Below, one piece after another: positions 7,640 through 16,310 of a stretch of DNA of 33,883 nt. The stretch spans positions 1 through 33,883 of the forward strand of contig JAFEFJ010000011.1 in assembly GCA_018240635.1 (NCBI GenBank), read 5' to 3'. How positions within the stretch are numbered: the stretch's first letter is position 1; the number at the start of each line of letters is the position of its first letter. Position numbers and translations under genes: made by a program. Below the pieces are notes generated by a model. The model made no database searches, had not been told where the DNA came from, and saw nothing but the letters and a program-made list of their open reading frames with translations. The stretch is from Pseudomonadota bacterium. GTDB lineage: Bacteria; Pseudomonadota; Alphaproteobacteria; Acetobacterales; Acetobacteraceae.

Positions 7640-8644
7640 ATGTCCTGGCTCGAAAACTCGATCCTGGCGCGCATGGGCGTCGCCGGCGGCAGGCCCGGCC
7701 GTACGCACGCGCTGACCGAAGCCAGGCAGGGCCGCTATCACTACGTGTACGGACCTTATGCCGAGCCGGTGCTGACGATCGAGCCGGGCGACGTGGTGGT
7801 GGCCGAAACGCACGACGCGTTCGAGGGCAAGATCCGCTCGGAGACCGACAGGCCGAGCGAGGTTCTGCGCTTTCCCTATCTGAATCCGCAGAACGGTCCG
7901 ATCTTCGTCAAGGGCGCCGAGAAGGGCGACTGCCTCGCCGTCCACATCAAAGACATCCGTCCGCGCGGGCCGCAGCCAGTCGGCACGACGTGCCTGATCA
8001 CCGAATTCGGCGGCCTGGTCGCGACGGGCGCCACCGCGCTCCTCAACAAGCCGCTGCCCGAGAAGGTCAAGAAGCTGCACGTCACCGTCGAGGAAGGCGT
8101 GAAATGGAGCGACAAGATCACGCTGCCATACGAGCCGTTCATCGGCACGATCGGAACCTCGCCGGAGATCGAGGCGATCTCGTCTCTGGTGCCAGACTAT
8201 TACGGCGGCAACATGGACCTGCCCGACGTCGCGCCTGGCGCCGTGATCTACCTGCCGGTCAACCGCGAGGGCGCACTGCTCTATCTGGGCGACTGCCACG
8301 CGATCCAGGGCGACGGCGAGCTGTGCGGCGTGGCGCTGGAACACCCGACGCACACGACGGTGCAGGTCGATCTGATCAAGGACTGGACGATCGCCTGGCC
8401 GCGGCTTGAGACCGAGGCGTTCTTCATGACGATCGGCTCCGGCCGGCCGATGGAGGACGCGGCCCGCATCGCCTACCGCGAACTGGTGCGCTGGATGGCG
8501 AGCGACTGGGACTTCGACGAGCACGAGGCGTACCTGCTGCTGACGCAGTGCGGGAAAGTGCGTGTCGGCAACATGGTGGATCCGAAATACACGCTCGGCG
8601 CGTCGATCAAGCGGTCGATCGTGGGCGAGCCGAAGGGGCGCTGA
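7640..8644 (+). CDS. fmdA: acetamidase/formamidase family protein (FmdA/AmdA)
   Basis: This 334-residue protein is similar throughout to the FmdA/AmdA family, zinc-type hydrolases that split short aliphatic amides (formamide, acetamide) into ammonia and the acid. Recognisable stretches are VLTIEPGDVVVAETHDAF, NPQNGPIFVKGAEKGDCLAV, LYLGDCHAIQGDGELCGVAL and RVGNMVDPKYTLGASI. It is a complete family length. The ATG is preceded by AGGAGGG at a good distance. It is the first enzyme after amiR and is followed one base after its TGA by the next ATG. No signal peptide, so it is cytosolic. Substrate range cannot be read from sequence; AmiC-controlled induction suggests small amides. Confidence 0.9.
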   Translation: MSWLENSILARMGVAGGRPGRTHALTEARQGRYHYVYGPYAEPVLTIEPGDVVVAETHDAFEGKIRSETDRPSEVLRFPYLNPQNGPIFVKGAEKGDCLAVHIKDIRPRGPQPVGTTCLITEFGGLVATGATALLNKPLPEKVKKLHVTVEEGVKWSDKITLPYEPFIGTIGTSPEIEAISSLVPDYYGGNMDLPDVAPGAVIYLPVNREGALLYLGDCHAIQGDGELCGVALEHPTHTTVQVDLIKDWTIAWPRLETEAFFMTIGSGRPMEDAARIAYRELVRWMASDWDFDEHEAYLLLTQCGKVRVGNMVDPKYTLGASIKRSIVGEPKGR

Positions 8645-8645
8645 G

Positions 8646-10181
8646 ATGACGGACACGATCGACCCGACCGCGATCACGGTCACGCAGGCGCAGGAGGGAT
8701 TCCGGGCCGGAACGCTGACCGCCGAGGCGCTGACGCAGGCGTGCCTCGATCGGATCAACGAATACGACCCGAACTACAACGCCTTCATCTTCCGCAACCC
8801 CTCCGCGCTGGACGACGCGCGGGCGATCGACCGGCGGCGGCAGGCGGGCGAGGCACTGGGGCCGCTCGCCGGCATCCCCATCGCGGTCAAGGACACGATG
8901 GACACCGTCGGCTACCCGAGCACGGGCGGCTGGCGCCTGCTGTGCAGCCGCGCGGGCGGCATCGACCTGATGCCGGCGACCGACGCGCCGGTGGTCGCGC
9001 GGATGCGGGCCGCGGGCGCGGTGATCCTGGGCAAAACCAACGTTCCGGTGCTGAGCGCATCGGGCACGCACGCCAACGATTCCTGGGCAGGGCCGACCTT
9101 CAACGCGACCGGCCGCGGCTTCGTCCCCGGCGGCAGCAGCGCGGGAAGTGCCACGGCGGTAGCGGGCGGTTTCGCCGTGCTGGGGCTGGCGGAGGAGACC
9201 GGCGGCTCGATCCAGAACCCGGCCTCGGCGCAGGCGCTGGTCGGCATAAAGCCGACCTTCGCGCTGGTGCCCAACGCGGGCGTGATGCCGCTCGCGAGCC
9301 AGCGGGACGTGGTCGGCCCGCTTGCGCGCACGGTGCGCGACGCGGCGCTCGCTCTCGACGTGCTGGCAGGCTTCACGATGGCCGATCCCAAGACCGCCGC
9401 CTCGTTCGGAAATATCCCCGAGGGAGGCTATGCCGCCGGGCTTGCGGCGGGCGCGCTGAAGGGCAAGCGGCTCGGGCTCTATGGCCCCGGCTGGCGCGAC
9501 CTGCCGCTGTCGGCGGCGACGGCGGAGCTTTATGCGCGGGCGCAGGAGGAGTTGCGCCGCGCCGGGGCCGCGCTGATCGCCGATCCGTTCGCGGGAAGCG
9601 GCTTCTCCGGCATCGCGCGGGTGATGCCGGGGCCGGGCTACTACGACGCGCGCGGCGTGGAATCGGTGCCGCACGATCTGAACAACTACCTCGCGCGGCT
9701 CGGGCCGCAGTCGGCGCTGAAGACCTTCGCGGAATTCGCCGAGGCGACGAAGGCCGAGAACCCGTTCGCGCCCGGTGGCGTGCTCGCCTACCTGCCCGAT
9801 ATGCCGGACTTCGTGCGCTGCCTCGCCAATCCGGCCGCGCCGCCCGAGCTGCCCGACTTCGCCGGCGCGAAGGCCGCGTATCTGCGGACCTTCCGGCAGG
9901 TGATGGACGGCGCCGGTCTGGATGCCCTGATCTTTCCGCAGATGCGCGACAGGCTGCCGCCGATCTTCGCCGGTGAGCCGATCCAGGAAACCACCGTCTG
10001 CGAGATCAACATCGCGGGCCTGCCGGGCGTGACGGTGCCGGCCGGCTACCATTCCGGAGGCGAGCCGTTCAACCTGATCTTCGTCGGCCGTCCATGGAGC
10101 GAGGCGCTGCTGCTGTCGCTCGCGCACGATTACGAACAGGCGACCCGCCACCGCCGCGCGCCCGTATTGGAGCGGGCGTGA
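8646..10181 (+). CDS. amidase-signature family amidohydrolase 1
   Basis: This 511-residue amidase-signature enzyme hydrolyses amide bonds with a Lys-cisSer-Ser triad. Visible: Lys82 in PIAVKDTMDTVG, the GGSSAGS loop at 162-168 with the cis-Ser, and nucleophile Ser188 in AEETGGSIQNPA. The usual DxGGSIR around the nucleophile is altered here: E replaces D and Q replaces R. That places it in an unusual subgroup, but the triad is intact. It starts one base after the acetamidase stop, and its TGA overlaps the next ATG, so it is translationally coupled. The substrate is probably an amide brought in by the ABC system encoded downstream (inference). The upstream GTG at 8562 in the same frame lies inside the acetamidase gene and is not needed. 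Confidence 0.88.
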   Translation: MTDTIDPTAITVTQAQEGFRAGTLTAEALTQACLDRINEYDPNYNAFIFRNPSALDDARAIDRRRQAGEALGPLAGIPIAVKDTMDTVGYPSTGGWRLLCSRAGGIDLMPATDAPVVARMRAAGAVILGKTNVPVLSASGTHANDSWAGPTFNATGRGFVPGGSSAGSATAVAGGFAVLGLAEETGGSIQNPASAQALVGIKPTFALVPNAGVMPLASQRDVVGPLARTVRDAALALDVLAGFTMADPKTAASFGNIPEGGYAAGLAAGALKGKRLGLYGPGWRDLPLSAATAELYARAQEELRRAGAALIADPFAGSGFSGIARVMPGPGYYDARGVESVPHDLNNYLARLGPQSALKTFAEFAEATKAENPFAPGGVLAYLPDMPDFVRCLANPAAPPELPDFAGAKAAYLRTFRQVMDGAGLDALIFPQMRDRLPPIFAGEPIQETTVCEINIAGLPGVTVPAGYHSGGEPFNLIFVGRPWSEALLLSLAHDYEQATRHRRAPVLERA

Positions 10182-11038
10182 TGGATATCGCCATCAAGTT
10201 CGCCTTTGACATCCTGGCATTCACTTCGGTGATGGTGCTGATCGTGCTCGGTCTCGGCGTGATCGCGAGCATGATGGGCATCTTCAACTTCGCGCACGGG
10301 GAGCTTGTGCTGCTCGGCGCCTATACCGTCTATCTCAGCGACGAGGCGGGACTTGGCGGCTGGCCCGGTGTGATCGCGGCGCCCATTGTCGTCGGCGCGG
10401 TGGGGCTCGCTTTGGAACGCACGGTGATCCGGCGCTTCTATGCCAACCCGATCATCGCCATGCTGGGCACCTACGCGCTCGGCCTGATGATCCGCGAGAT
10501 CGTGCGCGGCCTGCTCGGCGGCCACTACAAGTCGATTCCCGAGCCGATGGGCGGCGTGTTCGGGATCGGCGGCCTGGAGTTCTCGGTCTGGCGCACGTTC
10601 ATCATCGTGGTGACGATGCTGGTCATCGCCGGAAGCTGGCTGCTGCTGTCGCGCACCTCGATCGGGCTCAAGGTTCGCGGTGCGCTGGAGAACCCGGCCC
10701 TGGCCCGCGCCTGCGGCATCTCGACCGACCTGGTCTACAGCCTAACCTTCGCCTTCGGCGCGGCCCTGGCCGGGCTCGCAGGCGCGCTGATCGTGCCGCT
10801 CTATCAGCTGTCGGCCGATATCGGCATCCGCTTCCTGGTTCAGTCCTTCCTCTCGGTCATGCTGGGCGGCGTCGGCACGTTCGAGGGACCGGTGCTGGGC
10901 GCCGCCGCCGTGGGCGCGATGGCTGCCGGACTGCCTTGGATCGTGCTGCCGGTGCTGGCCGATCCGCTTGTCTTCGTCCTTGCGCTCGCCGTCGTCCGGA
11001 TGCGGCCGCAGGGCTTCATCGCTGCCGGACGCATCTAA
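10181..11038 (+). CDS. livH: branched-chain/urea/amide-type ABC transporter permease (LivH/UrtB)
   Basis: This 285-residue integral membrane protein of the LivH/UrtB family has about eight hydrophobic segments, the early motif GIFNFAHGELVLLGAY and the late GGVGTFEGPVLGA, both typical of this permease. It starts at the ATG overlapping the amidase TGA (TGATG). Together with the second permease it would form the membrane channel for the ligand bound by the next gene product. Its position among amide hydrolases suggests amide or urea-like substrates rather than branched-chain amino acids. Confidence 0.9.
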   Translation: MDIAIKFAFDILAFTSVMVLIVLGLGVIASMMGIFNFAHGELVLLGAYTVYLSDEAGLGGWPGVIAAPIVVGAVGLALERTVIRRFYANPIIAMLGTYALGLMIREIVRGLLGGHYKSIPEPMGGVFGIGGLEFSVWRTFIIVVTMLVIAGSWLLLSRTSIGLKVRGALENPALARACGISTDLVYSLTFAFGAALAGLAGALIVPLYQLSADIGIRFLVQSFLSVMLGGVGTFEGPVLGAAAVGAMAAGLPWIVLPVLADPLVFVLALAVVRMRPQGFIAAGRI

Positions 11039-11056
11039 ACAACAGGGGGTTTGACC

Positions 11057-12277
11057 ATGACGGAAAACATGCGCGGCATCGGCCGCCGCGGCCTGCTGAA
11101 GCTGTCAGCCGCGGGCTGGATCGCCGGCGCCGGCGGCTGGGTGCTGCGGCCGAGCTGGGGACACGCGGCGGGTCCGATCAAGATGGGCATCGCGACCGAC
11201 ATCACCGGCGCCATCGCGCCGTCCGGCAACGCCAACTGGCAGGTCGCGCAGTTCACGGTGGAGAAGATCAACGCGGGCGGCGGGATCGGCGGGCGTCCGA
11301 TCGAGCTTTATCTGGAGGACACCGCATCCGATCCGAAGATCGCGGTCGGCAATGTCCGCAAGCTGATCCAGGAGCGGCGGGTCGATGTGGTGCTGGGCGG
11401 CATCACCAGCGCGATGCGCCAGGCCATCAAGGACCCGATCGTGAACCGCGGCCGCACGCTCTACATCTACCCGCAGCTCTACGAAGGCCAGGAGTGCACC
11501 AAGTTTCTCTACAACACCGGCCCGACACCCGCGCAGCAATGCGACAGGCTGATCCCGTATATCATCAAGACTCTCGGCAAGAAGCGCTTCGCGATGCCGT
11601 CGGCCAACTATGTCTGGCCGCAGCTGCTGAACAAGTACGCGCGCAAGGTGATCGAGGCGAACGGCGGCGAGGTGGTGTTCGAGGAGTACTATCCGCTGGA
11701 CCAGGCGGAATATTCGGCCACGATCAGCAAGATCACCGACGGCAAGGTGGATTGCGTGTTCAACACCATCATCCCGCCCGGCCTGCAGCCCTTCGTGAAG
11801 CAGCTCTACGAATCGGGCTTCCAGAAGAACGGCGGCGTGCTGTCCTGCGTCTATTACGACGAGAACCTGCTGAACTACCATCCCGCCAACGAAATGGAGG
11901 GCCTGTACAGCTGCCTGGACTACTTCCAGGCGGTCGACGATCCGTTCAGCAAGCAGCTGCAGATCGATTACAGCAAGCGCTTCCCGGACACGAAATACCT
12001 GTTCACCGCCGGCAGCGCATCAACCGGCATGTACCGCGGCATCAAGCTCTACGAGGCTGCGGTCAAGGCCAACGGCGGCAAGCTCGGCCGAGAGGACGTG
12101 GCCGAGGCGTTGGATCACGCATCGATCCCTGAAGGCCCGGGCGGCGGCGCGGAGGTGGTTCCCGGCAAATGGCATTGCAAGATGAACATGTACATCGCCG
12201 TGTGCAGAAACGACGCGGGCAAGACCCGTTATGAAGTGATCGACAAGGAAACCATGGTCGATCCGCGCGAGTGCTGA
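11057..12277 (+). CDS. ABC transporter substrate-binding protein (UrtA/AmiC-like) with Tat-type signal
   Basis: This 406-residue protein begins with a Tat-like leader (GRRGLLKLSAAG, then a hydrophobic stretch ending near HAAG), followed by a type-I periplasmic binding domain: MGIATDITGAIAPSGNANWQ, then INAGGGIGGRPIEL and YPQLYEGQECTKFLYNTGP. The YEG-containing stretch is shared with AmiC and UrtA, so this protein and the AmiC sensor in the same operon are paralogues: one binds the ligand in the periplasm, the other in the cytosol. ATG 11057 follows AGGGGG; the in-frame TTG 11051 is less likely. It would deliver a small amide or urea to the two permeases. Confidence 0.9.
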   Translation: MTENMRGIGRRGLLKLSAAGWIAGAGGWVLRPSWGHAAGPIKMGIATDITGAIAPSGNANWQVAQFTVEKINAGGGIGGRPIELYLEDTASDPKIAVGNVRKLIQERRVDVVLGGITSAMRQAIKDPIVNRGRTLYIYPQLYEGQECTKFLYNTGPTPAQQCDRLIPYIIKTLGKKRFAMPSANYVWPQLLNKYARKVIEANGGEVVFEEYYPLDQAEYSATISKITDGKVDCVFNTIIPPGLQPFVKQLYESGFQKNGGVLSCVYYDENLLNYHPANEMEGLYSCLDYFQAVDDPFSKQLQIDYSKRFPDTKYLFTAGSASTGMYRGIKLYEAAVKANGGKLGREDVAEALDHASIPEGPGGGAEVVPGKWHCKMNMYIAVCRNDAGKTRYEVIDKETMVDPREC

Positions 12278-12279
12278 GC

Positions 12280-13311
12280 ATGGACGCCGCGACCAGCCTT
12301 GCCCCGGCGACGGCGAAGCGGCGGGGGCGCGCTTTCCGCGTGCTGCCTGGCGTCGAGCTGATCACACTTGCCGCGCTGGTCGCGGCGCCCTTCCTGCTGG
12401 CCGACCGGCCGGAACTCGTCACGCTGATGACGAACATCCTGATCCTGTCGCTGCTCGCGATCAGTTTCGACCTGTGCTGGGGCTACTCCGGCATCATGTC
12501 ATTCGGCCAGGCGCTGTTCTTCGGCGTATCCAGCTACGTGATCGCGCTGGTCGGCCGCGACCTGGATTTCAGCCAGCTCTGGGCGACGCTGCCGCTCGCG
12601 ATGCTGGTGGGCTTCCTGCTCTCAGGACTGATGGCGGCTTTCCTGCTGCTCGGACGGAGGACGCCGACATCGATCTTCGTCGCCTTCGGCACGCTGACCG
12701 GCGCCTACGCCGCCGAACGGCTTGTCGCAGGCTGGCAATATGTGGGTGCCGGCAACGGGCTCAGCTCGATCAAGCTGATGGCGTTCGGCAGCACCGAGTT
12801 CGTTGAGGGGCCGGCGTTCTACTCCATCGCGCTTGGAATCCTGGTGGCCGTGTTCGCCTTGAGCCGCTGGCTGGTACGCTCCCAGCTCGGGCTCGTGCTC
12901 GCGGGGATGCGGCAGAACGAGGAGCGGCTCGCCTTCTTCGGCTACCGCGTGCAGGCGTTCCGGGCGCTGGTGTTCAGCGTGGCGGGCGCGATCGCCGGCC
13001 TCTCGGGCGCGCTCTACGCCTATCACCAGGGCTTTACCGGCCCGAGCAATCTGGGCCCCGGCCTGTCCACCACGGCAGTGATCTACTGCCTGTTCGGCGG
13101 CTCCGGCACGCTGATCGGGCCGGTGCTGGGCACCGCCGCCATCGAGGGCATCAGTTTCGTGCTGTCGGACACCGATGCGGTGCGCCAGTTCTGGCCGGTG
13201 ATCCTGGGCTTCGTGCTGCTGATCGTGGTGATGTTCCAGCCGACCGGGCTGCTCGGGCTCGTGGTTTCCACCCGCGAGCGCATCGGCTCCTACGCCGGGC
13301 GGCGCCGCTGA
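12280..13311 (+). CDS. livM: branched-chain/urea/amide-type ABC transporter permease (LivM/UrtC)
   Basis: This 343-residue second permease has the LivM signature region CWGYSGIMSFGQALFFGVSS and about ten hydrophobic segments. The stretch YAYHQGFTGPSNLGPGLS near the end is typical of the UrtC/LivM branch. It starts two bases after the binding-protein stop. The ATP-binding gene overlaps its TGA. It pairs with the LivH-type permease. Confidence 0.9.
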   Translation: MDAATSLAPATAKRRGRAFRVLPGVELITLAALVAAPFLLADRPELVTLMTNILILSLLAISFDLCWGYSGIMSFGQALFFGVSSYVIALVGRDLDFSQLWATLPLAMLVGFLLSGLMAAFLLLGRRTPTSIFVAFGTLTGAYAAERLVAGWQYVGAGNGLSSIKLMAFGSTEFVEGPAFYSIALGILVAVFALSRWLVRSQLGLVLAGMRQNEERLAFFGYRVQAFRALVFSVAGAIAGLSGALYAYHQGFTGPSNLGPGLSTTAVIYCLFGGSGTLIGPVLGTAAIEGISFVLSDTDAVRQFWPVILGFVLLIVVMFQPTGLLGLVVSTRERIGSYAGRRR

Positions 13312-14045
13312 TGGCGCTGCTCGATGTCACCGGGCTTACCAAGTCCTACGGCCCGCTGCGGGCGCTGGACGGGGTCGATCTGACGGTGCGGGCCGGCACC
13401 TTCCACGGTCTGATCGGGCCGAACGGCTCGGGCAAGAGCACGCTGCTGAAGGCGATCGCGGGCGCGCATTTCCCGACCGGCGGCACGATCCGGTTCGACG
13501 GCGCCGACGTGACCACGGCGCCGCCGTTCCAGCGCGCGCGGCTCGGCCTCAGCCTGAAGTTCCAGATCACGGCTGTGCTGCCGGAACTGTCGGTCTACGA
13601 CAACGTGCTGCTGGCGTTGCAGGCGCACGACCGGACGATCGACCTGCTGCGCAGCCGCTCGCGCGCGCGCCTCGCGCCCCGCATCATGGACGCGCTCGAC
13701 CGGTTCCGCCTCGCCGACCGCGCCGACGATCTGGCGGGGGAATTGAGCCACGGCGAGCAGCAATGGCTGGAGATCGCGATGGCGCTGGCGCCGGAGCCGA
13801 AGCTGCTGCTGCTGGACGAGCCGACCGGCGGCATGAGCCCGGAGGAACGTCGGGTGACGGGCGAGCTTCTCGCGCCGATCAAGGCCAGCTGCGCGCTGAT
13901 CATCGTCGAGCACGACCTGGACTTCATCAAGAACATCTGCGATCGGCTCACCGTTCTCGACCAGGGCCGCGTGCTGGGCGACGGCACGACGGACGAGATC
14001 GAGAACGATCCGCGCGTGCGGGAGATCTACACCAGCCGTGTCTGA
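13311..14045 (+). CDS. livG: ABC transporter ATP-binding protein (LivG/UrtD)
   Basis: This 244-residue ATPase has Walker A GPNGSGKST at 36-44, signature LSHGEQQ, Walker B LLLLDEPTGGMS and the H-loop in VEHDLDF. The family length is normal. Its ATG overlaps the TGA of the upstream permease (TGATG). The GGMS after Walker B and the LSHGEQQ signature match the UrtD side of the family (from memory), which agrees with urea or amide uptake. Confidence 0.92.
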   Translation: MALLDVTGLTKSYGPLRALDGVDLTVRAGTFHGLIGPNGSGKSTLLKAIAGAHFPTGGTIRFDGADVTTAPPFQRARLGLSLKFQITAVLPELSVYDNVLLALQAHDRTIDLLRSRSRARLAPRIMDALDRFRLADRADDLAGELSHGEQQWLEIAMALAPEPKLLLLDEPTGGMSPEERRVTGELLAPIKASCALIIVEHDLDFIKNICDRLTVLDQGRVLGDGTTDEIENDPRVREIYTSRV

Positions 14046-14736
14046 CGCACCGCTCCTCGAAGTCACCGATCTGTGCAGCGGCTATGGCCGCAGCCAGGTC
14101 CTGTTCGGCATCACGATGCGCGCCCCGCATGCGGGCGGCGTCGCCATCCTGGGGCGCAACGGCGCTGGCAAGACGACGCTCCTGAAGACGCTGGCGGGCG
14201 AGTTGCGTGCGACCGGCGGCAGCATCCGGCTGGACGGCAAGCCGATCGAGGGCCGTACGCCCGAGCAGCGCAGCCGCGACGGGGTAGGCTCGGTGCCGCA
14301 GGAACAGGCGATCTTCGCCCGCATGACGGTGCGCGAGAACCTGCTGCTGGGTGCACGCGGGCGCGACAGCGGGGCGATCGACCAGGTGCTGCGGATCTTC
14401 CCAAAGCTCGGCCGCCGCCTCGGCCAGACCGCCGGCACGCTGTCGGGCGGCGAGCGCAAGATGCTCGCCGTCGGCCGCGCCCTGCTGGGCCGGCCGCGCC
14501 TGCTGATGCTCGACGAACCGACCGAGGGCGTCTGGATCGGCGTGATCGAGGAGATCGCGGACCAGCTGATGGAACTGGCCGGGCGCATGAGCATCATCCT
14601 GGTCGAGCAGCACGTGGAACTCGCGCTGCGCGTGGCAAGCTACGCCTACGTCATCGACCGGGGTACGGTCGTCCTTGAAGGACCGGCCGATGACGTGCGC
14701 AACGACAAGGCGCTGCTGCGCTACCTCGCCCCATAG
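14038..14736 (+). CDS. livF: ABC transporter ATP-binding protein (LivF/UrtE)
   Basis: This 232-residue ATPase has Walker A GRNGAGKTT at 39-47, signature LSGGERK, Walker B LLMLDEPTEGVW and H-loop EQHVE. The start is GTG at 14038, eight bases inside the preceding gene, so translation is coupled. The TEG after Walker B is like the UrtE branch. It forms the heterodimeric ATPase with the LivG-type subunit. Confidence 0.92.
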   Translation: MSDAPLLEVTDLCSGYGRSQVLFGITMRAPHAGGVAILGRNGAGKTTLLKTLAGELRATGGSIRLDGKPIEGRTPEQRSRDGVGSVPQEQAIFARMTVRENLLLGARGRDSGAIDQVLRIFPKLGRRLGQTAGTLSGGERKMLAVGRALLGRPRLLMLDEPTEGVWIGVIEEIADQLMELAGRMSIILVEQHVELALRVASYAYVIDRGTVVLEGPADDVRNDKALLRYLAP

Positions 14737-14753
14737 AACACCGGAGGAAACCG

Positions 14754-16268
14754 ATGACCGTTCCGATGCCGACGCATTCGCAGCTGCTCGACGCCGCGGA
14801 CGAGGTCGGGCTCGACCTGAGCGACGAGGATGTCCGCTCCTTTGCCGGTCTTCTGGCGCCGAGCATCGCCGCCTACAACCTGATCGACACGATGCCCGAC
14901 AACCTGCCGCGCGTGCGCTATCCGCGCACGCCGGGCTACCGGCCGTCCGCCGAGGAGAACCCGTACAACGCTTGGTATGTAAAGACGACCGTGCGCGGGG
15001 CCGAGACCGGCAAGCTTGCCGGCAAGACCGTGGCGCTGAAGGACAACATCATGCTGGCCGGCGTGCCCATGATGAACGGCGCGGCCACGCTGGAAGGCTA
15101 CATGCCCGATATCGACGCGACCGTGGTCCAGCGCATCCTGGATGCCGGCGGCATGATCCTCGGCAAGGTTCACTGCGAGTCGTTCTGCCTGTCCGGCAGT
15201 TCGCACACCAACGCGACCGGCCCGGTACACAATCCACACAAGCACGGCTACTCGGCGGGCGGCTCGTCGTCGGGCAGCGCGGTCGTGGTGGCGACGGGCG
15301 AGGCGGACATGGCGCTGGGCGGCGACCAGGGCGGCTCGATCCGGATGCCCGCGAGCTTCTGCGGCATCTACGGCATGAAGGCGACGCACGGGCTGGTGCC
15401 CTATACCGGGATCATGCCGATCGAAATCACCGTCGATCACACCGGGCCGATGACGCGCACGGTGGCGGACAACGCGCTGCTGCTGGAGGTGATCGCCGGA
15501 CCCGACGGCTACGATCCGCGCCAGGCGGGCGCGGTGACGCATCCCTACACCGAGGCGCTGGGCAAGGGCGTGGCTGGGCTGCGGATCGGCGTGGTGGAGG
15601 AGGGATTCCAGCAGGCGAACGCCGAGGCCGACGTGAACGCGAAGGTCCGGCAGGCGGCGGAGCGGCTTGCGAAACTGGGCGCCGTGGTCGAATCGGTGTC
15701 GATCCCGATGCATCTGCTGGGGCCGGCGATCTGGATTCCGATCGGCGTCGAGGGCCTGACCCAGACGATGATGTACGGCGACGGCTACGGGGTCAGCCGG
15801 CCCGACCTGTACGTGACCAGCCTGATGGACTTCCATCGCGGCTGGCGGGCGCGCGCCAACGAGATGAGCGAGACCACCAAGCTGTTCACGCTGCTCGGGA
15901 CGCATATCCGCCGCCAGCACGGCAGCCGCTACTACGGCAAGGCATTCAACATCGCCCGGCGGCTGCGCGCCGCCTACGACGAGGCGCTGTCGCGCTACGA
16001 CCTGCTGCTGATGCCCACAACGCCGATCAAGGCGCAGGCGATGCCGCCAGCCGGCGCGCCGCGCGAGCAGGTCGTGGAGCACGCGCTGAACATGATCTCC
16101 AACACCTGCCCGTTCGATCTCAGCCACCATCCGGCGATGGCGATCCCATGCGGCATGTCGGACGGGCTGCCGGTGTCGATGATGCTCATCGGCCGGCACT
16201 GGGACGAACCGACCGTGTATCGCGCCGCGCACGCCTTCGAGCAGGCGCAGGACTGGACCACGCTGTAA
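14754..16268 (+). CDS. amidase-signature family amidohydrolase 2 (Rhodococcus-type amidase)
   Basis: This 504-residue enzyme has a ~75-residue helical N-terminal extension (LLDAADEVGLDLSDEDVRSF), then the amidase-signature core. Lys96 lies in VALKDNIMLAGVPM, the GGSSSGS loop at 169-175, and nucleophile Ser195 in GGDQGGSIRMPASFCG. The DQGGSIR form and the N-terminal helical part are those of nitrile-pathway amidases of the Rhodococcus type. It acts on small amides in the cytosol. A strong GGAGGAAA precedes the ATG. No nitrile hydratase is present in the window, so the amides are probably imported. Confidence 0.9.
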   Translation: MTVPMPTHSQLLDAADEVGLDLSDEDVRSFAGLLAPSIAAYNLIDTMPDNLPRVRYPRTPGYRPSAEENPYNAWYVKTTVRGAETGKLAGKTVALKDNIMLAGVPMMNGAATLEGYMPDIDATVVQRILDAGGMILGKVHCESFCLSGSSHTNATGPVHNPHKHGYSAGGSSSGSAVVVATGEADMALGGDQGGSIRMPASFCGIYGMKATHGLVPYTGIMPIEITVDHTGPMTRTVADNALLLEVIAGPDGYDPRQAGAVTHPYTEALGKGVAGLRIGVVEEGFQQANAEADVNAKVRQAAERLAKLGAVVESVSIPMHLLGPAIWIPIGVEGLTQTMMYGDGYGVSRPDLYVTSLMDFHRGWRARANEMSETTKLFTLLGTHIRRQHGSRYYGKAFNIARRLRAAYDEALSRYDLLLMPTTPIKAQAMPPAGAPREQVVEHALNMISNTCPFDLSHHPAMAIPCGMSDGLPVSMMLIGRHWDEPTVYRAAHAFEQAQDWTTL

Positions 16269-16310
16269 CGGCTTCGCCGCAGCAACCGGGAACGGAAGGA
16301 CCCAACAGCC

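Noticed and set aside
6980-8758. 592-codon minus-strand frame
   Set aside because: Antisense to amiR and the acetamidase gene; no family motif.
14721-16232. 503-codon minus-strand frame
   Set aside because: Exact shadow of amidase 2, with no domain pattern.
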